47,496 bases of DNA from Acidobacteriota bacterium (GTDB lineage: Bacteria > Actinomycetota > Acidimicrobiia > Acidimicrobiales > RAAP-2), in contig JAGXAY010000007.1 in assembly GCA_018971385.1 (NCBI GenBank), positions 1 through 47,496 on the forward strand. Direction: 5' to 3'. This document shows positions 35,401 to 42,310 of the stretch, one piece after another. Under the pieces are notes generated by a model. That model had not been told where the DNA came from, made no database searches, and saw only the letters and a list, made by a program, of their open reading frames with translations. A program made the position numbers and the translations under genes. The stretch's first letter is position 1. Each line of letters starts with the position of its first letter.

Positions 35401-36832
35401 CTCACTGACGTCGGGTTCCTCGACATTGGCCTCCTTCACCTACACGGACAGTCCCTCGGGGGCTGTCGCCAGTGAGAGCGACACTCCGTCGACCTCTTTC
35501 CCTTCGGCGAGCTACGTCTACAGCGCCCAGGGTCGCGTGACCGCTTACACGCCGACACCGGGGAGTTCGTCGAACTACACCCAGGACGCTTCGGGGAATC
35601 TGACGACGCTTCCGACCGGCGCGAGCGCCACGTATGACAACGGCTCGGAGTTAACCTCGTCCACCCTCGCGGGCACGACGACGAACTACACCTATGACGC
35701 GGCGGGGAATCGACTAGGTTCGAGCATTTCGGGCACGGCATCGACGACGGCTCTCTTCAACGGAGCCAATCAGCTCACGTACTATCACGACACCAATGCG
35801 GGAGTTCCGCAGTACATGACGATGTCCTACAACGGACAAGGTCTACGGACCGCTTCGTCCACCACTACCTCCTCGGGCACGACGTACCAGAGTTATGTGT
35901 GGAACACCATTTCGTCGGTGCCACAACTTCTCATGGACGCCACGAACGCCTTCCTCTACGCGGGAAGTTACTCACCCTTCGCTCAGGTGAACCTGGCAAG
36001 CGGTTCCATCACCTATCTCCTACACGACCAACTGGGCAGTGTTCGAGCGACCGTGAACAGCACGGGAGTAGTTACCGGGACAGTGTCGTATGACGCGTGG
36101 GGCCAACCGACATCTACGTCCTTGTCGTCACCCTTCGGTTTCGCCGGCTCGTACGAAGACGTGACCGGACTGGATTACCTGATTGGGAGATTTTACAACT
36201 ACTCTCTTGGACAATTCCTGAACGTAGATCCAGCAATAATCTCAACTGGACAAGCGTATATTTATTGCGGAAGTGATCCCGTCGATAACGTAGATCCGCT
36301 CGGACGATATTTCTACAACTACTACTGGGACATTGGTCGTGAGTCTGCCCTCGGAAGCCCACTAGCAGTATTTACATTTTTCAAATATCATCCTCAAGAA
36401 ATTTTTCCGTTTCCGATTTCTTGTTCGGCACTCACGATTGGATCGAAATGCCTTCTTGTTCCAGAGGCTTTTAATAGGGACTGGCTCACTGTTACCTCCC
36501 AGAATGATGTCTATGGTATGTGGTCCTTAACATTCACGGTGAATAGTTGGACCGCGCTCGGAAATGTAATCGATCCGGCAGGCTCGACGATTACGTTCTC
36601 GATTGGAGCAGTTCCAGAGGCACTTCTTTCGGGTGGTCCAATTAGTTGGGCTCCTTCAAGGACGGATATTGTTCTTGAACAAAGAGCACAAGCTGGGTCA
36701 ACACTATTCAACTGGGTTGGTCCGCTTTTAGCTGTCCTCGCATGGAACCATCAAGCATCTAATCTCTCACGCCTGCTGGGAGGATGGACTCCTGAACTAA
36801 TAACTGGCCCTGGATGGTCTACAAATGTTTAA
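29477..36832 (+). CDS. Giant secreted RHS/YD-repeat protein with LecA-like domain and NHL propeller insert
   Basis: A 2451-residue protein. Residues 1-42 form a Sec signal peptide (basic n-region, ALQVAIALATLVGVLSIV core, ASA cleavage site). Residues about 43-165 resemble the PA-IL/LecA galactose lectin fold (WASCG, LDCGALIARIG, LYLGVNE, SGSWSATI). A Gly-rich linker with CTTC leads to the RHS N-terminal DUF6531-type motif (VDPATGD..VPTVGPSLDVSRTYDS, about 195-230). YD repeats follow at about 315-620 and 1515-2090, separated by 12 NHL-like repeats at about 745-1510, each built on VADxxNNVVRF and xYTIAG. The RHS core is at about 2135-2277 (DQLGSVRATV, GRFYNYSLGQF, ending DPLGR at 36293-36307). 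A 174-residue tip follows, lacking repeats, with FPFPISCSAL and PAGSTITFS motifs. I chose ATG 29477 over TTG 29429 because the signal peptide begins there. The tip and the end of the core are AT-rich. Secreted; either a polymorphic-toxin-like surface protein or an adhesin. Confidence 0.88.
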   Translation: MKVTRSVKRGGHRIIRRALQVAIALATLVGVLSIVSPEVASATSFPLSVTVTPSVSWVDTGLAVSAGTFYDVSASGTILGMSGAPGTPAGTPWASCGSATVTSLYPGLDCGALIARIGAGIPFTIGTHMIFDGAPGELYLGVNEQSLSGLSGSWSATITTGSLPNPVLGSQRFGGGGGVAPGTCTTCTGGGVVDPATGDVVVNASDASVPTVGPSLDVSRTYDSTMAQSEVASLTPGPLGYGWTDSYATSLLLNSDYGTSASGDVTLVQPNGSEALFVSPVSGTCPSPYVGSGASGTYCTLASTLGTLSYNSTTSTYTLLEYPSSTYTFNASGLLSSMSDVNGATETVAYDTPMPGSGNCPVSAASCETITAATGTQTMTLGWSARGDSGVITSVTDPAGYRTTYGYSSGNLTSVTDNWGHVTTYSYDTANPNATYQHDLITQTSPNEQPGQPDAGTSTSINYDSSGRATQLTVPTGQTSTFNYSSINPASLTGSVTETGASGDVTQYNYTSGVLVFSTTSPSSTPETTYYATNGLDLLTIGTVDPTGAETASNYDAHGNIVASIPNANAAGDGTGYTYNTAGEVTCSAQPLAALTCNSQTLPSPTSAGGVITLPAIVPPAYLTFHDYDTFGREMYQTTGDYAPNGTLLHVRTSYTLYNGNTVTLGSTLYSCSTPSPAAELPCATINPDGVITQLGYDAQGDLTSSSVLDANTVSTPGVISTLSGGPMGVEIAKNLSQNDSQIATVTLGGVAYAYVADSYNNVIRRINLATDQETVVAGNYAWGPYGDGGPATSAQLGTPSGVAVDSAGDITIADSGNDEVRFVPAVSGTYFGQTMTGGDIYRIAGTGSSGFSGDNGPATSARLHDPQSVAFYSGGVLVTDTLNSEVRFIPATSGTYFGQSMTGANIYAVVGNATAGYVGTGVSPTSAEVSFPQSVAVDSSGDVAIGDSGNNVVRFIPASTGTYYGVAMTAGKIYTVAGAAPVAGSPASSGYSANGTLGTSALLNAPSGVAFDASGNLYYADSNNFSVRVLARTSGSILGHSVSVGTVYTVAGSYTWGDLGNGAPATSASMGYTGGVAIDPNGDLVLDDTFSDVVRIVANTSGPLVGNSSVTPYDIYAAAGTGAFSEGLQNGPAANAEFNSPSSVRVDSSGDVVVADTGNNVVRFIPAVSGTYFGQAMTAGDIYDIAGNGWPGFGGDGGPATSAILSSPGGASFDAAGDVVIADTRNNVVRFVPRTSGTYFGQSMTSGDIYTIAGTSVAGYSSGVSSATTSPLNGPMGATIDATGNLLIADTSNNVIRFVPKVGGTYFGQAMTGGDLYTVAGSYSAGAGFSGNGAVAMSAQLNKPSSVTVDATGDLIISDVNNSMVRFVPNVGGTYFGQVMSANAIYTIAGSTTRGYAGDRSPAISAQLSWVSDAMEDPSGNLFIVDSGNDVIRFEPATTGLYFGQSMLANNIYTIAGAGWTSNHFAGDGGSPLQAQFAWIISVASDLRGGYYIDDSVDQRVRHVSALNSTSFAATTTYTYNGDGQKTSMTLPNGNAPGANAGNFTTTYTYGANGELTSETQGGGPGATVTPRTTSYTYDANGNRLSMTDPRGYTTTYAFNADNQQVLVTDPMGNSTLTCYDGSGNLIETVPAVGVAANSLTVASCASAPARLASDATTFAYNTAGQKISMTTPAPAGLSGTETTTYAYDGNGNLVTVSAPATSNTVGAPNNVTEYTYNNLNQLTSTTTGYGTTSASTTSTCYDPNGDVTATVPGDGNVSGVTACATTSPYQTASPFQTGYAFDSLGEMVSQSAPATTAAPSGQVTTYTYDPSGNQLTSTNPDGVTTTKTYTPLGQVQTVSYSNRTNPVGYSYDANGNMTTMTDASGITTNVYDPFNELTSTTNGSGQTVSYGYGLDGLNTAISYPLGSAGSWASTYTVNMGYNHDDQLQSVTDFNGHTSTLTYTADGLLSSLSLGASGDTVNTTYAASDNVAAVSLTSGSSTLASFTYTDSPSGAVASESDTPSTSFPSASYVYSAQGRVTAYTPTPGSSSNYTQDASGNLTTLPTGASATYDNGSELTSSTLAGTTTNYTYDAAGNRLGSSISGTASTTALFNGANQLTYYHDTNAGVPQYMTMSYNGQGLRTASSTTTSSGTTYQSYVWNTISSVPQLLMDATNAFLYAGSYSPFAQVNLASGSITYLLHDQLGSVRATVNSTGVVTGTVSYDAWGQPTSTSLSSPFGFAGSYEDVTGLDYLIGRFYNYSLGQFLNVDPAIISTGQAYIYCGSDPVDNVDPLGRYFYNYYWDIGRESALGSPLAVFTFFKYHPQEIFPFPISCSALTIGSKCLLVPEAFNRDWLTVTSQNDVYGMWSLTFTVNSWTALGNVIDPAGSTITFSIGAVPEALLSGGPISWAPSRTDIVLEQRAQAGSTLFNWVGPLLAVLAWNHQASNLSRLLGGWTPELITGPGWSTNV
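29502..29509 (+). repeat. G8 homopolymer in the signal-peptide n-region of the RHS gene
   Basis: Eight consecutive G in codons 9-11, before the hydrophobic core of the signal peptide. It is the second longest G run I found, and its position parallels that of the G9 run in the exported-protein gene at 831. Confidence 0.9.
31700..34010 (+). repeat. Twelve NHL-type repeats with a period of about 200 bases
   Basis: Diverged direct repeats inside the RHS gene. Most units encode the order PSSVxVDxxGDxxxADxxNNVVRFVP, then GTYFGQxMTxGDIYTIAG. The GTYFGQ hallmark recurs near 31970, 32165, 32365 (variant), 32995, 33195, 33395, 33605 and 33805. Blades 5 and 6 are the most diverged. Twelve blades would suit two six-bladed propellers. 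No unit is identical at DNA level, so expansion is not recent. Confidence 0.8.
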
Positions 36833-36942
36833 GTTCTCAACTAGAGAAAGAAGTTGGCTTAGCCACTGCTCGATCATAGATACTGGCCGGCTTCAAGAGG
36901 CCGCTGACTGTACTGACCTGATGGCGGTGGAGGTCTTATAGA

Positions 36943-37413
36943 GTGACTCCTGGGTTGCAATCAAGAAGAACGGTCAACAGGTTGTTAATCGTCGTTCTCG
37001 CCGTGCTCGCCCTGTCGGTGTATCGAGAATGGAGTGCGAAGAACAAGCGCCTCGTCCACTTTCCCCTCAGCCTGGTCTATACAGTTGCGCCAGATTTTTC
37101 GGCTAACCCGACCGACTGGACAGTGATGAATCTCACAACACATCAACCGGTCCTCAGATTTACGGGACACCGGGTGAAGTACGTGGCGGCCAACAGGTCA
37201 TCTCCAGGTCCGTGGAGTGTCTCGATCAACGTTAGGGGTTCGACTTTTTGGAGCGCAGTGTCACGGGGTTCGAACGGGTCGTGTTACGCCGTGGCGTGGT
37301 TAGTTCGCTCAGGTTTCACGGGCATTCAGTATCAAGATTTCGGAAAAGTCCGACGTTGCGAGGCCTCTCTTGCGGGGCCCGCTATCTCCTATCTCTCACT
37401 GGAACCGCGATGA
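36943..37413 (+). CDS. Small membrane-anchored protein behind the RHS gene, pilin-like C-terminus
   Basis: A 156-residue protein. One N-terminal helix (LLIVVLAVLALSVY, about 14-27) after basic residues is followed by an extracytoplasmic domain. The end (WSVSINVRGSTFWSAVSRGSNGSC, then GIQYQDFG and a second Cys) resembles the C-terminal disulfide region of actinobacterial type IV pilin-like proteins; this is a resemblance from memory. GTG 36943 is preceded by GGTGGAGG. Its stop overlaps the next start (ATGA). Its location just after the variable tip of an RHS protein makes it an immunity candidate, but no family supports that. Confidence 0.6.
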   Translation: MTPGLQSRRTVNRLLIVVLAVLALSVYREWSAKNKRLVHFPLSLVYTVAPDFSANPTDWTVMNLTTHQPVLRFTGHRVKYVAANRSSPGPWSVSINVRGSTFWSAVSRGSNGSCYAVAWLVRSGFTGIQYQDFGKVRRCEASLAGPAISYLSLEPR

Positions 37414-37754
37414 ACGAGAAAACACTCCGCCAGAGATGGTCGCCCTACCTGGTTACCACGAGCGCTATCTTTTGTCTCTTTTCATCCACCCTGTTTGGCG
37501 TGTCTCTCACTTGGGATAGCTATACGGGAGGTCACTCGCCGCCCGTCGGAGTGTCGCCCATCACGGTGATGTACGCGCTACTCACTTTCACCCCGTCGCT
37601 GGTTCTGGTGATTTCGGCACGATGTCCCTCTACTCGACGAGGGGGTTTAGGTCACACGTTGGTGCGATTGAGTCGGTACGTCATTTTGGCTTCACTTCCG
37701 ATGATGCTGCTCTTCTTTTTCGTCATAGCGGTGTCGTCAATGAACTTCATCTAA
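37410..37754 (+). CDS. Small membrane protein, three predicted helices
   Basis: A 114-residue protein with hydrophobic segments at about 14-32, 47-67 and 86-110, linked by short loops. No family recognised. ATG 37410 overlaps the stop of the preceding gene by four bases, so the two are translated together and probably act together. It is the last gene before the IS3-family element, whose left repeat starts 37 bases downstream; the region between could have lost further genes when the IS arrived. Confidence 0.6.
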   Translation: MNEKTLRQRWSPYLVTTSAIFCLFSSTLFGVSLTWDSYTGGHSPPVGVSPITVMYALLTFTPSLVLVISARCPSTRRGGLGHTLVRLSRYVILASLPMMLLFFFVIAVSSMNFI

Positions 37755-37790
37755 GGAGAATCTGATTCGGCCTGGGAATTGTGGAGGCTC

Positions 37791-37814
37791 TGACCTGCAC
37801 TGGGTTTTGTTACC
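37791..37814 (+). repeat. Left terminal inverted repeat of the IS3-family element
   Basis: 24 bases, a perfect reverse complement of 39024-39047. The outer end is TG, as in most IS3-family elements. Confidence 0.95.
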
Positions 37815-37856
37815 TTTTCCTTTGTTGAATTTGGGCCCAAGTGGGAGGCTGAATTC

Positions 37857-38153
37857 ATGCCAACGTCATACCCCGCGGTGTTTCGTCTTCGAGCGATCGC
37901 CCTCGTGAGATCAGGGTGGTCAGTTACTAAGACCGCCCACGATCTTGACGTAACGACGACCACCATCTACAACTGGGTGAAACAAGATCGCATCGAACGC
38001 GGCGAGAGTCCCGGTGTGTCGACCAAGGAGTCAAGGGAGCTCACGAGAGCCCGTCGACGTATTCGCGAACCCGAGGCCGAGGTTGAGATTCTTCGCCGCG
38101 CACACGATCTGCTGGACAAGGACATGCTTCGCCCAAAAGGGCCTACCCGGTGA
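37857..38153 (+). CDS. IS3-family transposase OrfA
   Basis: A 98-residue helix-turn-helix protein (FRLRAIALVRSG, then VTKTAHDLDVTTTTIYNWVKQ) followed by a leucine-zipper-like helix (IREPEAEVEILRRAHDLL). It recognises the IS ends. ATG 37857 is 42 bases inside the left repeat. At 38132-38138 the heptamer C CCA AAA is a canonical -1 slippery sequence in the orfA frame, and orfB lies in the -1 frame. The stop also overlaps the orfB GTG by four bases. Confidence 0.93.
   Translation: MPTSYPAVFRLRAIALVRSGWSVTKTAHDLDVTTTTIYNWVKQDRIERGESPGVSTKESRELTRARRRIREPEAEVEILRRAHDLLDKDMLRPKGPTR
38132..38138 (+). promoter_or_regulatory. Candidate -1 ribosomal frameshift heptamer CCCAAAA
   Basis: Read as C CCA AAA in the orfA frame, it fits the X XXY YYZ rule. 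A slip continues in the orfB frame as RAYPVID. It would give the OrfAB transposase used by IS3-family elements. Confidence 0.55.
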
Positions 38154-39007
38154 TCGACACACTTGTCGACACCGGGTTCACCGTGAAGAAGTGCTGCGAG
38201 GTGGTGGGGATCTCGAGCGCGGGCTACTACCTCGCCAAGAACCGTCCCATGTCGCCCACGATGATCCGTCGTGAGTGGCTCACCGGGTTGATTCGTGAGG
38301 TGCACGCGGACAGCCGCGGCACGTATGGATCCCGTCGCGTCCACGCCGAGTTGACCAAGGGCCGGGGAATTCACGTCAGCCGCGGGCTCGTGACGATTCT
38401 GATGCACGACGCCCAGATTGTTGGCATTCCAGGTCCCCGCAAGGTGAGGCGCATCAAGGGCAACCCAACCTCGGACGATCTGGTGCAACGCAAGTTCGAG
38501 CGATCGTCCCTCGACGAACTCTGGGTCTCGGACATAACCGAACACCCGACGCGAGAAGGCAAGGTCTTCTGCTGTTGCGTGCTCGACACGTGTAGTCGAC
38601 GAATTGTGGGCTGGTCCATTGACTCAGTTCAAGACACATCGCTCGTTGTCAACGCGCTCGACATGGCCATCAAGCAACGGCACGTGAAGAGGGGTTCCAT
38701 TGTCCATGCGGATCACGGGGTCCAATTCACATCCTGGACCTTCACCGAAAGAATTCGTTCAGCAGGGCTGATGCCGTCTTTTGGATCAGTCGGCGACGCG
38801 TTCGATAATGCGATGATGGAATCGTTCTGGTCGAGCATGCAGAACGAGCTCCTCAATCGCAAAAAGTGGAAAACCCGGCTCGAGTTGACTAACGCCATGT
38901 TCGATTACATCGAGATCTTCTACAATCGACAGCGACGCCACTCGTCCATTGACTATGTCTCACCAGTCGAGTTCGAGCTGTCGTTCAAGGAAGAAAAGAC
39001 CGCCTGA
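38150..39007 (+). CDS. IS3-family transposase OrfB (DDE integrase core)
   Basis: A 285-residue protein with the IS3 OrfB N-terminal helical part (FTVKKCCEVVGISSAGYYLAKNRP), then SRGTYGSRRVHAEL and a retroviral-integrase-type core. The catalytic triad is visible as Asp in WVSDITE, Asp in VHADHGVQF and Glu in NAMMESFWSSMQNELL. The C-terminal RRHSSIDYVSPVEFE motif is intact. GTG 38150 overlaps the orfA stop; the active form is probably the frameshifted OrfAB. The gene looks undamaged. Confidence 0.95.
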   Translation: MIDTLVDTGFTVKKCCEVVGISSAGYYLAKNRPMSPTMIRREWLTGLIREVHADSRGTYGSRRVHAELTKGRGIHVSRGLVTILMHDAQIVGIPGPRKVRRIKGNPTSDDLVQRKFERSSLDELWVSDITEHPTREGKVFCCCVLDTCSRRIVGWSIDSVQDTSLVVNALDMAIKQRHVKRGSIVHADHGVQFTSWTFTERIRSAGLMPSFGSVGDAFDNAMMESFWSSMQNELLNRKKWKTRLELTNAMFDYIEIFYNRQRRHSSIDYVSPVEFELSFKEEKTA

Positions 39008-39023
39008 TTTCAAGAATGAATTG

Positions 39024-39047
39024 GGTAACAAAACCCAGTGCAGGTCA
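39024..39047 (-). repeat. Right terminal inverted repeat of the IS3-family element
   Basis: A perfect 24-base reverse complement of the left repeat. It lies 17 bases after the orfB stop. Confidence 0.95.
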
Positions 39048-39483
39048 GGTGCGGGAAATCGAGAGGACGTCGCGGTACGCTTTCACGCGGAACTCGGCGT
39101 CGACGGGGAAGCCGATCACCGAGTAGGCGACTGTGGAAGTAGCGCGACCTCGCCCGGAAAATCTTGCTCATGGAGAAGATCTTCGAATGTCCTTTCCATC
39201 TCGCGAGTCCATCGACGAGCATTCATCAGAAATTTCGGGTCTTTGTAAATATCCCGGAAGTCTCGGCACGCGCAAGGCGTCCTCGTTCGTCCCAGAAGAG
39301 GACAGAAGAAAGTGGTGTTCGTTACCTTGAGACTGTGGGTGGTCTTCGTGACCCACCTCCCTGAATTCACCAATCCGACGGCTCGCCGACGAAACCCCAC
39401 GGGATTGGATAATCGCGCAATTCGAGAATTCCACTGGGCCACCTTTGACAATTGAAAAGGCCACCCAAACTTCGTGCAGGGAA
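39048..39483 (-). pseudogene. Truncated older IS3-family element related to the neighbouring copy
   Basis: On the minus strand, reading from 39483, there is a decayed version of the same IS. First comes a left-repeat-like start (CCTGCAC, GTTT, then CCTTTTC). An OrfA-like frame follows (FRRRAVGLVNSG, VTKTTHSLKVTNTTFF, ARRWTREME) and ends in CCTACTCGGTGATC, the same orfA/orfB junction as in the intact copy. About 26 codons of OrfB then match the intact one (YSVIGFPVDAEFRVKAYRDVLSIS against YPVIDTLVDTGFTVKKCCEVVGIS). The similarity stops exactly where the right repeat of the intact IS begins. The rest of the old orfB is missing. Confidence 0.8.
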
Positions 39484-39515
39484 ATGGGACTTGACGCGCG
39501 ATGACCTCGACGCTC

Positions 39516-39917
39516 TTATGCGGGCTGAACTGAAATGTGGTCCGGGCGGATGCGCACCGTCACGCGAACTTCGCCCTCGCGACGATAGGGGTAGGTGTCG
39601 ACGCCGAGGTACTTCTTCGCGAGACGGTCAATAACCTCGTCAGCCCCTTCGGTGGTGAAGGTCACAACCGTGCCGCGCACCGCGACGCAGTCGTAGGGGT
39701 TGTCGGGATCGGTGAGAGAGACGGCGACGCGGGGGTCGTTCGCGAGGTTACGGGCCTTGATGCGACCGAGGGCGGTGTTGATGACAATCTCGTCGCCGTC
39801 GAGTTCCACCCACACCGGGGTGACGTGGGGATTTCCCGACTCGTCGAGGCTGGCCACGTGGGCCAGGGTGTTCTTCGCGAAAATGGCACGCGAGGCGTCG
39901 GAGAAGGTGGCGGTCAT
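39516..39917 (-). CDS. PPOX-class (F420/FMN-binding split-barrel) oxidoreductase
   Basis: A 133-residue protein of the pyridoxamine-phosphate-oxidase-like split-barrel fold. It has the actinobacterial F420-type pattern: FAKNTLAHVASLDESGNPHVTPVWVELDGDEI, then NTALGRIKARNLANDPRVAVSLTDPDNP and YLGVDTYPYR near the end. Members reduce substrates such as biliverdin, quinones or aflatoxin with F420H2; the actual substrate is unknown. ATG 39917 has GGGAGGA just upstream on the minus strand. It is divergent from the endonuclease IV gene. Confidence 0.88.
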   Translation of the reverse strand: MTATFSDASRAIFAKNTLAHVASLDESGNPHVTPVWVELDGDEIVINTALGRIKARNLANDPRVAVSLTDPDNPYDCVAVRGTVVTFTTEGADEVIDRLAKKYLGVDTYPYRREGEVRVTVRIRPDHISVQPA

Positions 39918-39946
39918 GGGTCCTCCCGAGAGTGGTGTCGGAGTGT

Positions 39947-39960
39947 CCCCCCGGCGGGGG
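39947..39960. promoter_or_regulatory. GC-rich dyad between the divergent PPOX and endonuclease IV genes
   Basis: CCCCC (39947-39951) pairs with GGGGG (39956-39960) around a four-base loop, inside the divergent promoter interval. Possibly an operator. Confidence 0.25.
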
Positions 39961-39963
39961 AAC

Positions 39964-39969
39964 TAAGTT
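39964..39969 (+). promoter_or_regulatory. -10 element TAAGTT of the endonuclease IV gene, leaderless type
   Basis: TAAGTT ends 8 bases before the ATG at 39978, which has no Shine-Dalgarno sequence. Confidence 0.35.
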
Positions 39970-39977
39970 TCACAGTA

Positions 39978-40877
39978 ATGAATATCGGAGCACACGTTCG
40001 CGGAGGGGGGACACTTATTCCGTCCCTGAAGGCCGGCGAGGAGATTGGGGCGACGAGTATTCAGATTTTTACCCAGAGTCCGCGCACCTGGAAACCCTCG
40101 GTGTACGCCCCCGAGGTGCTCGATGCGTTCTACGAAGCCCAAGTGGCCCACCCGAGTGTTCGCCACACCTTCTGTCACGCGACGTACCTGATCAACCTCG
40201 GTACTCCTAATCCGGAACTGCTGGAAAAGTCTCAGGCGACTCTCACCCACAACCTGTCGGTGGGTCGTCGCATGGGGGCCGCCGGGGTCGTTGTTCACAC
40301 CGGTTCCCACATGGGTACCGGTTTTGAAGTGGCTCTGCCCCAGATTGCGACCGCCTACCTTCGGGCTCTCGACGAGGCCGATCCGGCTCCCGCGGGAGTC
40401 CCGGAGTGCCCTCTCCTCATAGAGAACACCGCGGGTGCGGGTGGCACGGTGGGGCGAAGCTTCGAGGAAATCGGTGCCATCATCGACGCCTGCGGGCGAG
40501 ACGAACGCTTGAAGGTGTGCGTCGACACGCAGCACCTGTGGGCGAGTGGTTTCGACTTCTCGACCCCCGAGGGTGCCGACGCGCTCGTTCAGTCGATCGA
40601 CTCCTCGGTGGGTCTCGAGCGCCTGACCTGCTTTCACCTGAACGACTCGCTCGTTGATCGGGGTTCCAATAAGGATCGCCACGCCAACATCGACGAGGGC
40701 ACCATTGGTCTCGAGGGACTGGCGGCCCTCATGGGCCATCCGGCGATGCGCGACCTGCCCATGATTCTCGAAGTACCGGGGGAGAAAGACGGGCCGCGAG
40801 CGAGTGACGTCGCCGACGCCGAGCGGGCCTGGCGACGGGGAGTCGAGATCTACGCCGCCCGCGCCACGAAGAACTGA
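39978..40877 (+). CDS. nfo: Endonuclease IV (deoxyribonuclease IV)
   Basis: A 299-residue AP endonuclease that cleaves 5' of abasic sites in base-excision repair. It starts [11 protein letters not shown] and has [11 protein letters not shown], the metal-binding [59 protein letters not shown] and LEVPGEKDG, which provide the Zn ligands (His, Glu, Asp). The TIM barrel is complete. The frame extends far upstream (to 39537), but that part is antisense to the PPOX gene and without homology, so ATG 39978 is chosen. Confidence 0.96.
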   Translation: MNIGAHVRGGGTLIPSLKAGEEIGATSIQIFTQSPRTWKPSVYAPEVLDAFYEAQVAHPSVRHTFCHATYLINLGTPNPELLEKSQATLTHNLSVGRRMGAAGVVVHTGSHMGTGFEVALPQIATAYLRALDEADPAPAGVPECPLLIENTAGAGGTVGRSFEEIGAIIDACGRDERLKVCVDTQHLWASGFDFSTPEGADALVQSIDSSVGLERLTCFHLNDSLVDRGSNKDRHANIDEGTIGLEGLAALMGHPAMRDLPMILEVPGEKDGPRASDVADAERAWRRGVEIYAARATKN

Positions 40878-40903
40878 GATCACCACGTAGGCAAGGAGGC
40901 CTC

Positions 40904-42289
40904 ATGGAGTACCGTACCGAATCCGACACGATGGGCACTATCGACGTCCCGGCCGCTCACTACTGGGGCGCCCAGACGCAGCGGAGTCTGCACCACTTCG
41001 CCATCAGTGATGAGACAATGCCCCCCGCTCTCATCAAGGCCTTCGGTGTGTTGAAGTTGGCGTCAGCCCGGGTCAATCGCGACCTCGGCAAGCTCTCCGA
41101 CGAGAAGGCCGCCCTGATCGAGGCGGCGGCGCGCGACGTCATCGACGGCACTCTGGCGGACGAGTTTCCCTTGCGCATTTGGCAGACCGGCTCGGGGACC
41201 CAAACCAACATGAACGTGAACGAGGTCATCTCCAATCGAGCGATTGAACTGGCCGGCGGCGAGCGCGGATCAAAGACCCCCGTCCACCCGAACGACGACG
41301 TGAACATGTCCCAGTCCTCGAACGACACCTTCCCGACGGCGATGCACATCGCCGCGGTCTCGGAGGTGACCGAGCGACTGATTCCCGCCGTGGCGCGACT
41401 GCGCGACGCCCTGAAGGAGAAGTCGGAGGCGTACGTCGACGTCGTGAAGATTGGTCGGACCCACCTGATGGACGCCGTTCCGCTCACCCTCGGTCAGGAG
41501 TTCTCGGGCTACGTGGCCCAACTCGACGCCGACCTCGTTCGCCTCGAGCAGGTGCTCGGCGGGCTCTACGAACTAGCCGCCGGTGGCACGGCCGTCGGTA
41601 CGGGTCTCAACACCCACCCCGAGTTCGGCGAGCGAGTCGCCGCGGCCATCACAGAGATCACGGGCCTATCCTTCGTGACCGCTCCGAATAAGTTCGCCGC
41701 TCTCGCCGCCCACGACGCTCTCGTCTACGCCCACGGTGCGCTGAAGACCCTGGCGGCGAGCCTCGCGAAGATCGCCGACGACCTGCGCTGGCTCGGTTCC
41801 GGTCCCCGTTCGGGACTGGCCGAACTTCGCCTACCCGAAAACGAACCGGGGTCGTCCATCATGCCCGGCAAGGTGAACCCGACTCAGTCGGAGGCGATGA
41901 TTATGGTCTCCATTCAGGTCTACGGCAACGACGCGGCTCTCGCCATCGCGGGCAGTCGGGGCAATCTCGAACTGAACGTGTGTAAGCCGGTCATGATTCA
42001 CAACTTCTGCAACTCGGTGGACTTACTGAGTGACGCGTGCGACCGGTTCCGGGAGTTCTGCGTCGAGGGTCTCGAGCCGGACTACGAACAGATTCAAAAC
42101 CACCTCAACAACTCGTTGATGCTGGTGACGGCGCTTAACCCCCTCATCGGTTACGACAAGGCCGCCCAGGTCGCGAAGAAGGCGCACAAGGAGCGCACCA
42201 CCCTGAAGGAGGCGGCGCTCGCCCTCGGCTTCTTGGGCGAAGCACAGTTCGACGAGGCGATTCAGCCGGCGAAGATGACCCACCCGTGA
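40904..42289 (+). CDS. fumC: Fumarate hydratase, class II
   Basis: A 461-residue TCA-cycle enzyme interconverting fumarate and malate. It has the N-terminal [98 protein letters not shown] and the superfamily signature [16 protein letters not shown]. Full length. ATG 40904 follows AAGGAGG. Located 26 bases after nfo, so the two may be co-transcribed. Confidence 0.97.
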   Translation: MEYRTESDTMGTIDVPAAHYWGAQTQRSLHHFAISDETMPPALIKAFGVLKLASARVNRDLGKLSDEKAALIEAAARDVIDGTLADEFPLRIWQTGSGTQTNMNVNEVISNRAIELAGGERGSKTPVHPNDDVNMSQSSNDTFPTAMHIAAVSEVTERLIPAVARLRDALKEKSEAYVDVVKIGRTHLMDAVPLTLGQEFSGYVAQLDADLVRLEQVLGGLYELAAGGTAVGTGLNTHPEFGERVAAAITEITGLSFVTAPNKFAALAAHDALVYAHGALKTLAASLAKIADDLRWLGSGPRSGLAELRLPENEPGSSIMPGKVNPTQSEAMIMVSIQVYGNDAALAIAGSRGNLELNVCKPVMIHNFCNSVDLLSDACDRFREFCVEGLEPDYEQIQNHLNNSLMLVTALNPLIGYDKAAQVAKKAHKERTTLKEAALALGFLGEAQFDEAIQPAKMTHP

Positions 42290-42310
42290 GGGCGGGATAG
42301 TTAGGAGAAG

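Larger units (their letters stand above)
37791..39047 (+). mobile_element. Complete IS3-family insertion sequence, 1257 bp
   Basis: Bounded by perfect 24-bp inverted repeats (37791-37814 and 39024-39047) that begin TGACCTGCAC and end with its complement. It contains orfA and orfB in the usual -1 phase arrangement. The flanking bases (GCTC on the left, GGTG on the right) do not match, so no target-site duplication is present. The right end abuts the remains of an older related element in opposite orientation. Confidence 0.93.

Noticed and set aside
29128-39515. Prophage or integrative element with attachment sites
   Set aside because: No integrase, phage structural genes, tRNA-end duplication or matching direct repeats at the borders were found; only the IS3-family element is a clear mobile unit.
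39537-39977. Long upstream extension of the endonuclease IV frame
   Set aside because: It is antisense to the PPOX gene and has no homology; the conserved MNIGAHV start at 39978 is clear.
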